A DNA stretch of 64,000 nucleotides from Cryobacterium sp. PH31-O1 (lineage in GTDB: Bacteria > Actinomycetota > Actinomycetes > Actinomycetales > Microbacteriaceae): the NCBI RefSeq assembly GCF_030063455.1, contig NZ_JASITB010000001.1:186001-250000 (forward strand), in the 5' to 3' direction. The position numbers were made by a program, and so were the translations under genes. The stretch's first letter is position 1, and every line of letters begins with the position of its first letter. Shown here in pieces: positions 10,526 through 21,498 of this stretch. The notes beneath the pieces are model-generated. The model saw only the letters and a program-made list of their open reading frames with translations. It was not told the origin of the DNA and searched no databases.

Positions 10526-11313
10526 CCGCCACGTCCCTGGGGCGACCGTTCACGGTCGTCTCGCTGCTGCCTCGCCTGCTCGACACCAACGGTGATGCCG
10601 GAAACGCCCGGGTGCTCGCCCAGCGCATGCGCTGGAGCGGCCACGACGCCCAGGTTGTCGATGTGCACTCGCGCGCCGATCTGCCCGGGCAGGTCGACGC
10701 CGTTTCGATCGGTTCAGGAACGGACGCTGCGCTCCTGCCGGCCCGAGATGGGCTGCGCACTCTGGTCGAAGAACTCCGCGTCTGGTCTAACAACGGGGTT
10801 CCCATCCTGGCCGTCGGGACCGGTTGGGAATTGCTGAGCTGGGGCGTCGACCTGGCCGACGGCAGCGTAGTGGAGGGCCTCGGGCTCGTTGCCGGCCATG
10901 CTGTGCCCCGGGCGACCCGAGCCACCGATGACATTATCGTCGCCTCGAAGTATGGGCGGCTGATCGGATTCGAGAACCACGCCCGTGACTATGTCGGCGC
11001 CGAAGCCAGTCCGCTCGGACGAGTCGTCCACGGCACAGGAAACGGCGACCAGGCAACTGGTCCCCAGATCGAAGGGCTGACCATGGGCGAGGTGTTCTGC
11101 ACCCACCTGCACGGTCCGGTTCTGGCGCGCAATCCCGGCCTCGCCGACCATCTGCTGCTGGCAGCATTCAGTCGTCACGGACTCGAGTATTCCCGCGGTG
11201 CCTTGGCGGTCAGCGTCGATGCGACCGCACAGGCCGCACGCAATCAGGTTGCTGTTCGCTTAGGCCAGAGCGCCGAATACCCCAACGCGGGCAACGAGAA
11301 ACCGCGCAGGTAG
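10522..11313 (+). CDS. gatD: GatD-like class I glutamine amidotransferase homologue without the catalytic cysteine
   Basis: GatD is the glutaminase partner of MurT. The 263-residue protein aligns along its length with GatD: start of the fold TVVSLLPRLLDTNGDAGNA, the region VDAVSIGSGTDAAL, the nucleophile-elbow segment, GFENHARDYVG, and THLHGPVLARNP with the catalytic histidine (H197). The nucleophile position, normally CGGYQ in LAICGGYQ-type elbows, is AVGTGWELL, so the cysteine is Gly99 (codon GGG, 10816-10818). The GGGxDxxQ-type loop is also altered (GSGTDAAL). The only cysteine, C193, is next to the histidine, not at the elbow. ATGA overlap with the murT homologue shows tight coupling. It should not hydrolyse glutamine by the known mechanism; a structural or new role is inferred. 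Confidence 0.87.
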   Translation: MTATSLGRPFTVVSLLPRLLDTNGDAGNARVLAQRMRWSGHDAQVVDVHSRADLPGQVDAVSIGSGTDAALLPARDGLRTLVEELRVWSNNGVPILAVGTGWELLSWGVDLADGSVVEGLGLVAGHAVPRATRATDDIIVASKYGRLIGFENHARDYVGAEASPLGRVVHGTGNGDQATGPQIEGLTMGEVFCTHLHGPVLARNPGLADHLLLAAFSRHGLEYSRGALAVSVDATAQAARNQVAVRLGQSAEYPNAGNEKPRR

Positions 11314-11340
11314 CTGGTATCTACCAGCCGCCTGCGCGGT
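11301..11340 (+). terminator. Hairpin terminator over the gatD stop codon
   Basis: ACCGCGCAGG (11301) pairs perfectly with CCTGCGCGGT (11331-11340), with an inner CTGGT/ACCAG stem and a small internal loop. It is followed by ATTTGTT. The TAG stop of gatD lies inside the hairpin. It separates the murT-gatD unit from the convergent small gene. Confidence 0.65.
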
Positions 11341-11367
11341 ATTTGTTCTGAACGAACTCCCCAATAA

Positions 11368-11619
11368 TTAGGAGCGCTGGTCTTCGAGCAATCTGCTCGA
11401 CTCGTCGTGCCAGCTTTCGGCGATGCTCGCGAGCTTCTCTTGGTGCTTTCGGCCGTGGTGGGCGCAGAACAGCAATTCGCTGTTCTTCACGACGACACGA
11501 ATGTAAGCCTGGGCACCGCAAGCGTCGCAGCGGTCGGCTGCGGTGAGCTGGTGGGGGGTGCCCTGCTTGTTTACAGCACCGTTGTCTACAGCACCATTCT
11601 CGGTGGCGATCTGGGACAT
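11368..11619 (-). CDS. Small zinc-ribbon-like protein, DUF7455 type
   Basis: An 83-residue protein with CDACGAQAY followed about 20 residues later by LLFCAHHGRKH, a CxxC...CxxH pattern that suggests a bound zinc. This matches the small actinobacterial proteins grouped as DUF7455, of unknown function. The internal ATG at 11619 was chosen because a very strong GGAGGAGGAG ribosome site lies just upstream; the upstream ATG at 11646 has none. In related genomes it is commonly found next to sigA/topoisomerase genes, as here beside parE. Confidence 0.85.
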   Translation of the reverse strand: MSQIATENGAVDNGAVNKQGTPHQLTAADRCDACGAQAYIRVVVKNSELLFCAHHGRKHQEKLASIAESWHDESSRLLEDQRS

Positions 11620-11796
11620 ATTCTCCTCCTCCAGACTGAATTGCATGAACTCTATTCACTAATGTAAGCACGCCGGAGGACCAATGACGAGATGAACGGC
11701 CGGTATTTCGCTTACCGCGTAGACGTGGGCGGCCGGGTGTCGACCACCAACCAGCAAGCCGGCGCAAAAGATCACCGGTCGCGGCCGGTATTCTTG

Positions 11797-13881
11797 ATGG
11801 TTGTGAGCTCCGACTATTCCGCCCGCCACCTGTCAGTCCTCGAGGGACTGGAGGCAGTGCGCAAACGCCCCGGCATGTACATCGGTTCCACCGACTCGCG
11901 CGGTTTGATGCACTGCCTGTGGGAGATCATCGACAACTCCGTCGATGAGGCCCTGGGCGGACACGGCGCGAGAATCCAGATTGAGCTTCACCCCGACCAG
12001 AGCGTCGAAGTGCGCGACACGGCTCGCGGGATCCCGGTCGACATCGAGCCCAAGACCGGACTGACCGGCGTCGAGGTCGTGTTCACCAAGCTGCACGCGG
12101 GCGGAAAATTCGGTAGCGGGTCCTACGCCGCGTCCGGCGGGCTGCACGGGGTGGGGGCATCCGTTGTCAACGCCCTGTCCGAGCGCCTCGACGTCGAGGT
12201 CGATCGTGACGGCAAGACCTGGGCCATGTCCTTCCACCGCGGCGAGCCAGGCCTGTTCGCCGATTCTGGGGAGAAGAGCCCCGACGCGCCCTTTACGCCG
12301 TTCGAAAGCCAGAGCGAACTGCGGGTGATCGGCAAGGTCAAACGCGGCGTCACCGGCACCCGAATCCGCTATTGGGCCGATCGCCAGATCTTCACCAAGG
12401 GCGCCACCTTCCAAACCGACGACGTGCTGAACCGAGCCCGCCAGACGGCCTTCCTCGTCCCCGGACTGGCCATAGAGGTGGCCGACCGACGAACAGAGGA
12501 GCCGGTCACGAGCCTGTTCCAGTTCGACGGCGGTATTTCCGAGTTCGTCGAACACCTCGCGACGGATGCCCCGATCACCGACACCTGGCGGTTGACCGGC
12601 AGCGGCACGTTCAGTGAGACGGTCCCCGTGCTGACCGACAAGGGTGCCATGGTGCCGACCGAGCTCGTTCGTGACTGCCAGGTCGACATCGCCCTGCGCT
12701 GGGGCACCGGCTACGACACGATCGCGCAGAGCTTCGTTAACATCATCGCCACCCCTAAGGGCGGTACCCACCAAGCCGGATTCGATGCCGGATTGCTGAA
12801 GTTTCTGCGAGGGCAAGTGGAGTTGAACGCCCGCCGCCTCAAGGTCGGCAGTGACAAGCTCGACAAGGACGACGTGATGGCCGGGCTCACCGCCGTGCTC
12901 ACCGTGCGCCTGCCCGAACCCCAGTTCGAGGGGCAGACCAAGGAGGTACTTGGCACTCCGGCGGTACGCGCGATCGTCGCAAACGTCGTCGCCACGGCCA
13001 TGGCCGAGCGCTACGCCTCAACGAAACGCGACGACAAGACGCAGTCAGCTTTGCTGCTCGACAAGATCGTCGCCGAGATGAAATCGCGCATCTCCGCCCG
13101 GGCCCACAAAGAGACCCAGCGGCGCAAGAATGCTCTGGAAAGTTCATCCCTGCCGGCGAAGCTCGTCGATTGCCGCAGTAACGACGTCTCCACGAGCGAG
13201 CTGTTCATTGTCGAGGGGGACTCGGCCCTCGGTACCGCCAAGCTCGCCCGCGACAGTGAGCATCAGGCGCTGCTACCGATCCGCGGCAAAATTCTCAACG
13301 TGCAGAAGGCGTCCGTCGCCGACATGCTCTCCAACACCGAGTGCGCCTCGATCATCCAGGTGATCGGAGCCGGCTCCGGCCGCAGCTTCGACCTGTCGGC
13401 AGCCCGTTACGGCAAGGTCATCATCATGAGCGACGCCGATGTCGACGGCGCCCACATCCGCACCCTGCTCCTCACACTGTTCTTCCGCTACATGCGACCG
13501 ATGATCACCGAGGGCCGTGTCTTCGCCGCCGTTCCACCGCTGCACCGGGTCGTCGTCATGAACCCGGGCAGCAAACCCAACGAGACCATCTACACCTACT
13601 CGGAGACAGAACTCCATTCGGTGCTGAGCGCGCTAGAGAAGAAGAACCGCCGCTACCAGGACCCAATCCAGCGCTACAAGGGTCTCGGTGAAATGGATGC
13701 CGACCAGCTCGCAACCACAACCATGGAACGTGCCCACCGCACGCTGCGGCGGGTACGCGTCGACGACGCCGAGTCCGCCGGAAAGGTGTTCGAACTCCTG
13801 ATGGGTAATGACGTGGCCCCCCGCAAGGAGTTCATCATCGACAGCTCCGACACGCTCTCTCGGGACCGCATCGACGTCTAG
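11797..13881 (+). CDS. parE: Type IIA DNA topoisomerase, subunit B (ParE/GyrB-like)
   Basis: The ATPase/TOPRIM subunit of a second type IIA topoisomerase. The 694-residue protein has the GHKL ATPase Bergerat motifs (EIIDNSVDEALGG, DTARGIPVD, SGGLHGVGASVVNAL) in the first 220 residues, the transducer domain, and the TOPRIM domain with EGDSALGTAKLARDS, PIRGKILNVQKAS and the metal-binding SDADVDGAH. The usual DNGRGIP box reads DTARGIP. These features match the actinobacterial ParE-like paralogue rather than oriC-linked GyrB. Start chosen at ATG 11797; no clear ribosome site, and GTG 11803 is an alternative. It converges on the partner parC with only 27 bp between stops. Confidence 0.93.
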   Translation: MVVSSDYSARHLSVLEGLEAVRKRPGMYIGSTDSRGLMHCLWEIIDNSVDEALGGHGARIQIELHPDQSVEVRDTARGIPVDIEPKTGLTGVEVVFTKLHAGGKFGSGSYAASGGLHGVGASVVNALSERLDVEVDRDGKTWAMSFHRGEPGLFADSGEKSPDAPFTPFESQSELRVIGKVKRGVTGTRIRYWADRQIFTKGATFQTDDVLNRARQTAFLVPGLAIEVADRRTEEPVTSLFQFDGGISEFVEHLATDAPITDTWRLTGSGTFSETVPVLTDKGAMVPTELVRDCQVDIALRWGTGYDTIAQSFVNIIATPKGGTHQAGFDAGLLKFLRGQVELNARRLKVGSDKLDKDDVMAGLTAVLTVRLPEPQFEGQTKEVLGTPAVRAIVANVVATAMAERYASTKRDDKTQSALLLDKIVAEMKSRISARAHKETQRRKNALESSSLPAKLVDCRSNDVSTSELFIVEGDSALGTAKLARDSEHQALLPIRGKILNVQKASVADMLSNTECASIIQVIGAGSGRSFDLSAARYGKVIIMSDADVDGAHIRTLLLTLFFRYMRPMITEGRVFAAVPPLHRVVVMNPGSKPNETIYTYSETELHSVLSALEKKNRRYQDPIQRYKGLGEMDADQLATTTMERAHRTLRRVRVDDAESAGKVFELLMGNDVAPRKEFIIDSSDTLSRDRIDV

Positions 13882-13908
13882 CGCGTTCCTTACACAGAGC
13901 GGTGGAAC

Positions 13909-16392
<2,484 letters not shown>

Positions 16393-16512
16393 TGTGACTT
16401 CTGCTTCAGGCGTGCGACGAGAACCGGTCGAAACGGTCACCGCTGCACTATGGAGGGAGCGCCTTCGAGCGCTGGAGGGCTCGGGTTACTCCCTGTGAGA
16501 GAATAAGACCCG

Positions 16513-17667
16513 ATGCCCACCATGCTACCGGCCCGCCAATTCAGTGCCCTCCGCCTTGCCGATGTTCTCACCAGTTCCCTCGATGCCGTCTGCGCCCGGC
16601 CGAACGCGCTGGGGCTTCCCGCGGTGCGGAAGGCCGTGATTATTTTGGCCGACGGTCTCGGCGCCAGCTCAATCCGCGCGCGGGCCGGGCACGCCCGTTT
16701 TCTGTCGTCCCGACTGAACAAGTCCAGCATCATCGACAGCGTTTTCCCGGCCACGACCGCCGCAGGAATCGCTACCCTGACCACCGGGGTGGAACCGGGC
16801 CAGCACGGCCTGGTCGGTTACCAGGTGCTCGATGGAGCCCGCGACCGCGTCGTGAACCAGCTCACTGGTTGGGATGGCGAAATGCAGCCAGCTACCTGGC
16901 AGCGAGCCCGCACCGTCTTCGACCGCGCCGCCGATGAGAACGTGCCGAGCTTCGCCATCGGCCCGAAACGGTTCGTGGCGTCCGGTTTCACCCAGGCAGT
17001 GCTCCGCGGCGCCCGGTACGTTCCTGCCGACACTGTGGCCGACCGCTTCGCTGCCGCGCGCAGCATCCTCTCGCAAAACCCGACGGCACTGATCTACCTC
17101 TACGTGGCCGAGCTCGACGTCGCCGCGCACGCGCACGGCTGGGAGTCAGACCGGTGGCTGGCCCAGCTCGAAACCCTCGACTCCGAAGTGAGCCGCTTCG
17201 CGTCCACCCTGCGCTCCGACGAAGGCCTGCTGCTCACCGCGGATCACGGTGTGATCGATGTGCCGAGCACCCGCCACGTCTTGTTCGACACCCAACCCGC
17301 GCTCATCACCGGTGTGCGCCATGTCGCGGGGGATCCCCGCTGCGTGCAGCTCCACCTGGAGCCGCAGCTGACGGCGGCGGAGCCCAGCGCCGCCGACACA
17401 CTGGCGGACGCCTGGCGAGAGTCCCAGGGGGACCGCGCCTGGGTTTTTACCCGCGCCGAAGCTGTCGCCGCCGGACTGTACGGCCAGGTCGCCGAGGAGG
17501 TACTCCCGCGCATCGGCGATGTGCTCATCGCCGCCCGCAAATCCATCGCCTATTACGATTCTCGACCAGCGAATCAGAAGGCCCGCGGAATGATCGGGCA
17601 GCACGGTTCCCTCACCGATGAGGAAGTGCGGGTGCCGCTGATTCGCGCGGGCGCCTTCGCGAGATGA
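16513..17667 (+). CDS. Alkaline phosphatase superfamily phosphodiesterase / nucleotide pyrophosphatase
   Basis: A 384-residue protein of the nucleotide pyrophosphatase/phosphodiesterase branch of the alkaline phosphatase superfamily. The metal site begins with VIILADGLGAS, the nucleophilic threonine is in FPATTAAGIATLTTG, and further metal ligands appear as YVAELDVAAHAHGW and LLTADHGVIDV, with a final IGQHGSLT. No signal peptide is seen, so it looks cytoplasmic. The natural substrate cannot be assigned. It is divergent from parC with about 120 bp between and ends at a shared terminator. Confidence 0.87.
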   Translation: MPTMLPARQFSALRLADVLTSSLDAVCARPNALGLPAVRKAVIILADGLGASSIRARAGHARFLSSRLNKSSIIDSVFPATTAAGIATLTTGVEPGQHGLVGYQVLDGARDRVVNQLTGWDGEMQPATWQRARTVFDRAADENVPSFAIGPKRFVASGFTQAVLRGARYVPADTVADRFAAARSILSQNPTALIYLYVAELDVAAHAHGWESDRWLAQLETLDSEVSRFASTLRSDEGLLLTADHGVIDVPSTRHVLFDTQPALITGVRHVAGDPRCVQLHLEPQLTAAEPSAADTLADAWRESQGDRAWVFTRAEAVAAGLYGQVAEEVLPRIGDVLIAARKSIAYYDSRPANQKARGMIGQHGSLTDEEVRVPLIRAGAFAR

Positions 17668-17679
17668 TCCCGCCGAAAA

Positions 17680-17718
17680 GCTGACCGTCCGGCGCCCCCG
17701 GGGCACCGGACGGTCAGC
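17680..17718. terminator. Bidirectional hairpin terminator
   Basis: GCTGACCGTCCGG (17680-17692) and CCGGACGGTCAGC (17706-17718) form a perfect 13-bp stem between the convergent phosphodiesterase and DUF3043 genes. There is a short A run on the left and no long T run on the right, so it may act mainly leftward. Confidence 0.7.
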
Positions 17719-17737
17719 GAGCTGTGGCGCGGCCCCG

Positions 17738-18331
17738 TCAGACCGGGTACTGGCGGCGCTTGACCTGCGGCTTGGGCAGACGCATGGGCCGCAGCTGCAG
17801 CGCGCGCATGGCCGCATACCAGCGCACCCGTTCTGCCTTGTCAGCCCCGAACTTGGCTTCGATCTTCTTGGTGAGGATGAAACCGAGCACAACGCAGTCG
17901 ACGACAGCGAAGATAAAGAAGGCCCAGAGCGCAATGATGGACACGCCGGCGACACTAGGAACCGTGGTGAGCAGGATGACCAGGAACATGACCGGAATCA
18001 TCAGCTCGCCCACGTTGAACCGTGCGTCGACGTAGTCGCGGGCGTACCGCTTCTGCAGGCCGCGTTCACGAAGCGGCAGGTACTTGTCGACACCGGCGGC
18101 CATGCCGGCCCTCGCCACATCGCGGGCGGCGGTGGACTTGGCACGCGCCTGCTTGGCGGCGAGCTTACGGTCGTCCGGAACCAGCGGGCGCTTGTTCGCC
18201 GCTTCCTGTTTCTTGCGGGTGGGGGTCGCCTGACCCTTACCCGCGTTGTGCGTGAGACCGAGACGTGCTGCGGTCTCGTCGGAACTTTCAATCGACGGCT
18301 GGGCGTCGGGGTCTACGGGAGGCTTGGCCAC
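17738..18331 (-). CDS. DUF3043 family membrane protein
   Basis: A 197-residue actinobacterial protein of unknown function. A basic, Ala/Lys-rich N-terminal half (KKQEAANKRPLVPDDRK region) leads to the conserved KYLPLRERG and RYARDYVDARFN segment, then two membrane helices (about 115-165) and a basic C-terminus. This is the DUF3043 pattern. The GTG at 18331 was chosen because AAGGA lies just upstream; an upstream TTG would add five residues. It is divergent from the M20 peptidase with a 38-bp spacer. Confidence 0.88.
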   Translation of the reverse strand: MAKPPVDPDAQPSIESSDETAARLGLTHNAGKGQATPTRKKQEAANKRPLVPDDRKLAAKQARAKSTAARDVARAGMAAGVDKYLPLRERGLQKRYARDYVDARFNVGELMIPVMFLVILLTTVPSVAGVSIIALWAFFIFAVVDCVVLGFILTKKIEAKFGADKAERVRWYAAMRALQLRPMRLPKPQVKRRQYPV

Positions 18332-18369
18332 ATCAAATCCTTGCAATTGGGTGCCTTAAGATTACCCGT

Positions 18370-19818
18370 ATGACTGGTAACCCACAGACAAATTCCCGTT
18401 CCGACGGCGCAAAACTTGACCTCGCGGCCGATCCTGGCGCGCGCGATGCCCTCCGAACCGCGGTCGAACGGGGGCTCCCGAGCACGATCGCAGATCTCTG
18501 TGCGCTGGTGCGCATTCCCTCGGTGTCGTGGGCGGCGTTCGATCCTTCGCGGGTCGCCGCCAGCGCCGACGCCGTCGCCGCGCTCGTGCGCGAACTCGGC
18601 GTGTTTGAATCGGTCGAAATCGTGCAGGCCCGCATTCCGGGCGGCACCGAGCTTGGCCAGCCGGCGATCCTGGCGTCGCGCCCGGCCAGAAAGGGCCGTC
18701 CGACCGTTTTGCTCTACGCCCATCACGACGTACAGCCCCCCGGCCGAGATGAGGACTGGGAGTCGGACCCGTTCACACCAACCGTGCGCGGCGATCGCCT
18801 CTACGGGCGCGGCGCCGCCGACGACAAGGCCGGTGTCATGGCGCACGTCGCCTCCATTCGTGCCCTGGTCGCGGCCGTCGGCGCGGATTTCGATCTGGGA
18901 ATCGCCCTGTTCATCGAGGGGGAGGAGGAGTTCGGAAGTCGCTCCTTCGCGACTTTCCTCGACGAAAACCGTGAATCCCTGCGCGGCGATGTGATCGTCG
19001 TAGCCGACTCGAACAACTGGGACATAAACACGCCGGCCATCACCACCGCTCTGCGCGGCAACGTCACCCTGCGTTTGACGGTGCGCACTCTGGCCCATGC
19101 CTCGCACTCCGGCATGTTCGGGGGAGCGGTGCCCGACGCCATGCTCGCCACCATCAAGCTGCTGGCCACTCTGTATCAGGATGATGGCTCGGTGGCCGTG
19201 GCAGGTCTCACCAGCATCGATGTCCCTACCCCCGAGTACTCTGAAGCACAGTTGCGCGCGGAGACGGGGTTGTTGCCCGGCGTCACACCGATCGGCCACG
19301 GCTCCATCCTCAGCCGGATCTGGTCGCAGCCCGCCCTGACTATCACCGGCATTGACGCGCCTACCGTGGACAACGCGTCCAACACGCTCACACCGTCGGT
19401 CAGCGTTCGCGTCAGCACGCGCATCGCCCCCGGCCAATCGGCGGTCGAGGCCGCCACGGCGATCGAGACCCATCTGCGTGAGAATGCACCATTCGGCGCC
19501 GTTGTCGAAATCGACGATGTAGACACCGGCGAGCCGTTCCTCGTCGACACCAGCGGGTGGGCCGTCACCGAGGCTCGATCTGCCATGACCGCTGCCTGGG
19601 GCGTGCCGCCGATCGACATCGGTGTCGGCGGGTCAATCCCGTTCATCGCCGACCTGGTGCGGGTCTTTCCGACCGCTCAGATTCTGGTCACCGGAGTGGA
19701 GGATCCGGATTCCCGGGCGCACAGTCCGAACGAGTCCCTCCACCTCGGCGTTTTCAAACGCGCGGTCCTGAGCGAGGCCTTCCTGCTCGGCAGCCTGAAC
19801 GAACGCGTCGAGCCTTAG
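18370..19818 (+). CDS. M20 family metallopeptidase (dipeptidase-like)
   Basis: A 482-residue zinc peptidase of the M20 family. The N-terminal catalytic domain shows the first zinc motif YAHHDVQPPG, then YGRGAADDKAG, and the catalytic/zinc glutamates in IEGEEEFGS. A dimerisation domain follows (about 200-330), and the final zinc histidine lies in RAHSPNESL. These features match cytosolic dipeptidases and related amidohydrolases; the substrate is not fixed by sequence. A second M20 gene of a different subgroup lies at 57563-58930. Confidence 0.88.
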   Translation: MTGNPQTNSRSDGAKLDLAADPGARDALRTAVERGLPSTIADLCALVRIPSVSWAAFDPSRVAASADAVAALVRELGVFESVEIVQARIPGGTELGQPAILASRPARKGRPTVLLYAHHDVQPPGRDEDWESDPFTPTVRGDRLYGRGAADDKAGVMAHVASIRALVAAVGADFDLGIALFIEGEEEFGSRSFATFLDENRESLRGDVIVVADSNNWDINTPAITTALRGNVTLRLTVRTLAHASHSGMFGGAVPDAMLATIKLLATLYQDDGSVAVAGLTSIDVPTPEYSEAQLRAETGLLPGVTPIGHGSILSRIWSQPALTITGIDAPTVDNASNTLTPSVSVRVSTRIAPGQSAVEAATAIETHLRENAPFGAVVEIDDVDTGEPFLVDTSGWAVTEARSAMTAAWGVPPIDIGVGGSIPFIADLVRVFPTAQILVTGVEDPDSRAHSPNESLHLGVFKRAVLSEAFLLGSLNERVEP

Positions 19819-19970
19819 CCCAAAGTGAAGTCCATCACCAGCGGACCGCCAAGAAAATGTGAGACGGTGGGAATGCCCACGTCGACTTTCTGGTTGTCGC
19901 AGGTAGAATTTATGAGATCGCAACTCACTGCGATCGCAACTGTGCGTGACTGCGTGAACCGAGGAGAAGC

Positions 19971-20357
19971 ATGACCGACACCATGACCGAAACCGTCAGC
20001 ACTGCTGACACCGCACCCGCCCCGGCCGCTGCCCATGGCGTTGGTCTCACCGAGGCCGCCGCCCTCAAGGTGCGCAGCCTGTTGACTCAGGAAGGTCGTG
20101 AAGACCTCCGTCTGCGCGTCGCCGTGCAGCCCGGCGGTTGCTCAGGCCTGATCTACCAGCTGTACTTCGACGAGCGCGTCCTCGACGGCGATGCTCTCGT
20201 CGATTTCGACGGCGTCGGGGTCGTCGTCGATAAAATGAGTGTTCCCTACCTGGATGGCGCCTCGATCAACTTCGAGGACACCATCGAGAAGCAGGGTTTC
20301 ACCATTGACAACCCGAACGCCGGCGGCAGTTGCGCGTGTGGAGATTCCTTTCACTAG
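19971..20357 (+). CDS. erpA: Iron-sulfur cluster insertion protein, A-type carrier
   Basis: A 128-residue A-type (HesB/IscA/ErpA) carrier that passes Fe-S clusters to apoproteins. The three cluster cysteines are C57 (GGCSG) and C121/C123 (SCACGDSF), with the usual spacing. The first 22 residues are an Ala/Thr/Pro-rich extension. GAGGAGAAGC lies directly upstream of the ATG. It precedes the ctaCDF genes but is separated from them by a strong terminator, so it is probably transcribed alone; the Rieske protein in this window is one plausible client. Confidence 0.93.
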   Translation: MTDTMTETVSTADTAPAPAAAHGVGLTEAAALKVRSLLTQEGREDLRLRVAVQPGGCSGLIYQLYFDERVLDGDALVDFDGVGVVVDKMSVPYLDGASINFEDTIEKQGFTIDNPNAGGSCACGDSFH

Positions 20358-20396
20358 CGCAGGTTTATTGCAGCATAGGTGTTGGAAAACACCCGG

Positions 20397-20431
20397 CAGG
20401 GACATCATCACTGAGATGATGTCCCTGTTTT
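20397..20431 (+). terminator. Rho-independent terminator after erpA
   Basis: CAGGGACATCATC (20397-20409) and GATGATGTCCCTG (20415-20427) make a perfect 13-bp stem with a five-base loop, followed at once by TTTT. A textbook intrinsic terminator. Confidence 0.9.
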
Positions 20432-20604
20432 CTTGCCCGAAATGCGCTCCATCCGCCCAAAATTGTGCGTCCCCCAGCCGCCCCGAGCATAAATTGCCTG
20501 CGACCCGACCGGGAGTGCACTTCATGCCCGCTCTCGCGGAGTAGGCTAGGAATCGATCAAAACGCTTCCTGAGAAGTGTCCTCGAATCTCCCGAAAGGTC
20601 CCCG

Positions 20605-21495
20605 GTGCGCAATAACCACCGCCTTCGTTGGGCTGCTATTCCGCTCGCAGCGACGCTCGCCGTTGTACTGGCCGGATGCACGCAGGCCCAACTCCACGGC
20701 TTCATGCCCGGTTTTGAAGAAGAGGGCGAAACGGCGGTGACCAATCAGACCGACCGCATTGCCGGCCTCTGGACCACCTCGTGGATCGTGCTCCTCATCG
20801 TCGGTCTCATCACCTGGGGCCTGATCATCTGGACGATCGTCGTCTATCGGCGCCGCAAGGGCCAGACCGGCTTGCCGGTTCAGTTGCGTTACAACATGCC
20901 GATCGAGATCTTCTACACGGTTGTGCCGCTCATCCTCGTCATCGGCTTCTTCGCCTTCACGGTGCGCGATCAGATCGCCATTGAATCGCGTTACGACAAC
21001 CCCGATGTGTCGATTGAAGTGCAGGCCAAGCAATGGGCTTGGGACTTCAACTACGTCGACGAAGATGTCTACTCACCCGGCATCCAGGGCCAGCCCGATC
21101 CCGATGGGGAGCGCGGCTCGCTGATCGAATCGGAACTCCCCGTGCTTGTGCTCCCTGTCAACAAGACCATTGAGATCGCTCTGGAATCACGCGACGTCAT
21201 CCACTCGTTCTGGGTTATCGACTTCCTGTACAAGAAAGACGTCATCCCGGGCAAGACCAACTACATGTCGGTCACCCCCGAGCGCATCGGGACCTACGCG
21301 GGAAAGTGTGCCGAGCTCTGCGGTGAATACCACTCCCTCATGCTCTTCAACGTCAAGGTCGTTTCCGAGGCCGACTACGACACATACATCCAGTCGCTGC
21401 GCACCGCGGGTAACGTCGGTCAGCTCGACAATGAATTCGACCGTAATCAGAATCAGCCGGGCACGAGTGCCCCGACGGCTCCGGAGGGCAACTAA
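20605..21495 (+). CDS. ctaC: Cytochrome c oxidase subunit II (aa3 type)
   Basis: Carries the CuA centre that accepts electrons from cytochrome cc of the bc1 complex. The 296-residue precursor has a lipoprotein signal with lipobox LAGC (C25), two membrane helices (about 55-82 and 102-122) and an outer cupredoxin domain whose CuA ligands are H200, C235, C239, H243 and M246 (motif CAELCGEYHSLM). It begins with GTG at 20605 after GAAAGG. First gene of ctaC-ctaD-ctaF; the 173 bp after the erpA terminator should hold its promoter. Confidence 0.96.
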   Translation: MRNNHRLRWAAIPLAATLAVVLAGCTQAQLHGFMPGFEEEGETAVTNQTDRIAGLWTTSWIVLLIVGLITWGLIIWTIVVYRRRKGQTGLPVQLRYNMPIEIFYTVVPLILVIGFFAFTVRDQIAIESRYDNPDVSIEVQAKQWAWDFNYVDEDVYSPGIQGQPDPDGERGSLIESELPVLVLPVNKTIEIALESRDVIHSFWVIDFLYKKDVIPGKTNYMSVTPERIGTYAGKCAELCGEYHSLMLFNVKVVSEADYDTYIQSLRTAGNVGQLDNEFDRNQNQPGTSAPTAPEGN

Positions 21496-21498
21496 GCC

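Noticed and set aside
11797-13881. Calling the topoisomerase B subunit GyrB
   Set aside because: EGDSALG TOPRIM signature, convergent A subunit and lack of dnaA/dnaN/recF neighbours fit the ParE-like paralogue better, though the names overlap in actinobacteria.
19894-19917. PafBC-type (RecA-NDp-like) promoter upstream of erpA, TTGTCGCAG then TATGAG
   Set aside because: Only the TTGTC part matches; GTG and the final T of TAnnnT are missing.
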